64,000 nt of DNA from an uncultured Clostridia bacterium (GTDB lineage Bacteria > Bacillota > Clostridia > Oscillospirales > CAG-272). The stretch covers positions 1 through 64,000 of the forward strand of contig CALWJV010000013.1 of assembly GCA_944381115.1 (NCBI GenBank). The letters are read 5' to 3'. The position numbers were made by a program, and so were the translations under genes. Of the stretch, positions 63,542 to 64,000 are shown piece by piece. Positions within the stretch are counted from its first letter, which is position 1. Every line of letters begins with the position of its first letter. The notes beneath the pieces were generated by a model. That model had not been told where the DNA came from and made no database searches. It was given only the letters and a program-made list of their open reading frames with translations.

Positions 63542-64000
63542 ATGCGGTTTTCGCTGTCTCGTTCAAAAAAACGAAAGATCATATTTTTTGTGTCGGATAT
63601 ATTTGCTGTATCTTTTTCAATGTTTGTTTCGGCGTTCACATGCGAAAATTTTAAATTTCCGCTTGATCAAACATTGGTAAATGAAATTTTTTACTACTTG
63701 CCTATAAATATTATTTTTACCGTTTTGCTTTTTTCTTTGTTTAAATTATACAGAAGCGTTTGGCTGTTTGCCTCAATACCAGAACTTTTTTCCGCCGCTT
63801 CCGCATGCTTTTTATCAACGGTCTTTATGATTTTGATTGCCGTTTTTACCAATGCAGTAACGAAAAGTGATATTTCCGTTATTTTAAATGCGGCTTATTT
63901 CGTCATATATTTTTTCATTCTTTTAAGTATTACCGTTTCTTCACGTTTCGGGTACAGAATCTTCAGAAAAATACAGCAACACAGAAAAAACAACACTGCT
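63542..64000 (+). CDS. Polysaccharide biosynthesis protein (CapD/FlaA1-like), 3' end cut off
   Basis: An open frame of 153 codons that runs off the window. It starts after AAAGGAG with MRFSLSRSKKRKIIFFVSD. Four membrane helices are seen between residues 12 and 135. LFKLYRSVWLFASIPELFS matches the conserved LFGLYRSLWRYASIREL region of CapD/WbpM-type UDP-sugar epimerase/dehydratases, whose soluble catalytic domain would lie beyond the edge. These enzymes build sugar precursors for surface glycans. Confidence 0.78.
   Translation, partial: MRFSLSRSKKRKIIFFVSDIFAVSFSMFVSAFTCENFKFPLDQTLVNEIFYYLPINIIFTVLLFSLFKLYRSVWLFASIPELFSAASACFLSTVFMILIAVFTNAVTKSDISVILNAAYFVIYFFILLSITVSSRFGYRIFRKIQQHRKNNTA

Noticed and set aside
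1..64000. Mobile elements and CRISPR arrays
   Set aside because: No transposase, integrase, long terminal repeat, phage gene cluster or regularly spaced repeat array was found; gene order and strand use look like a stable chromosome segment.

Overview
The window comes from an AT-rich, low-G+C Gram-positive bacterium of the Clostridia, probably a gut-type Oscillospiraceae or Christensenellales relative. The evidence is the Firmicutes-style single ribosomal supercluster, zinc-ribbon forms of S14, L36 and Adk, a DnaD/DnaI-type primosome, strong TTGACA-17-TATAAT promoters with GGAGG ribosome binding sites, a type II pantothenate kinase, a Rex-like protein and a preQ1 and a lysine riboswitch. No phage, insertion sequence or CRISPR array was seen.

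Layout. 1-9.3 kb holds the tail of a GNAT acetyltransferase, then a plus-strand sugar module (FucI/AraA-fold isomerase, FGGY kinase, AraD epimerase), a preQ1-riboswitch-controlled YhhQ/VUT transporter, and a convergent minus-strand pair of glycosidases (GH78 and GH127/DUF1680). The GH127 enzyme, isomerase, kinase and epimerase together suggest release of L-arabinose from plant glycans and its entry into the pentose phosphate pathway. 9.4-14.6 kb has a membrane protein, a RadC-like JAB protein and queA on the minus strand, diverging from a lysine-riboswitch-controlled dapA-dapB operon. 14.8-22.1 kb is a minus-strand run: two tandem MutS-type ATPases, an ABC-2 permease, a methyltransferase, a 37-residue Cys/Gly-rich membrane peptide and a NagD-like HAD phosphatase. 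coaW follows on the plus strand.

23.2-38.9 kb is the full S10-spc-alpha supercluster on the minus strand (rpsJ to rplQ, with secY, adk, map, infA, rpmJ and rpoA). A promoter and a leader with a terminator-like hairpin precede it. 39.4-45.2 kb carries an AbrB-type regulator, tRNA-Met and tRNA-Glu, a phosphofructokinase, and a polyphosphate pair (Ppx-like protein with a Lys/Ser/acidic tail, then Ppk). 45.4-46.9 kb has two poorly characterised minus-strand genes.

47.4-64 kb is a plus-strand run of housekeeping genes: aminotransferase, trpS, a TagO/WecA-type transferase, two tandem extracytoplasmic trigger-factor-like proteins, galU, a dCMP deaminase-like protein, a YwlE-type phosphatase, rimI, tsaD, an isocitrate-dehydrogenase-like enzyme, a degenerate Rex-like protein, dnaD- and dnaI-like primosome genes and a ROK glucokinase. 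The start of a CapD/FlaA1-type polysaccharide gene runs off the right edge.

The items most worth a second look are the SigK-like promoter and Cys/Gly peptide near 21 kb, the Ppx tail beside ppk, the tandem trigger-factor-like proteins, the Rex-like protein that has lost its NAD(H) motif, the S10 leader hairpin, a probable CTG start of infA, and the preQ1 leader whose terminator hairpin also buries the ribosome binding site.
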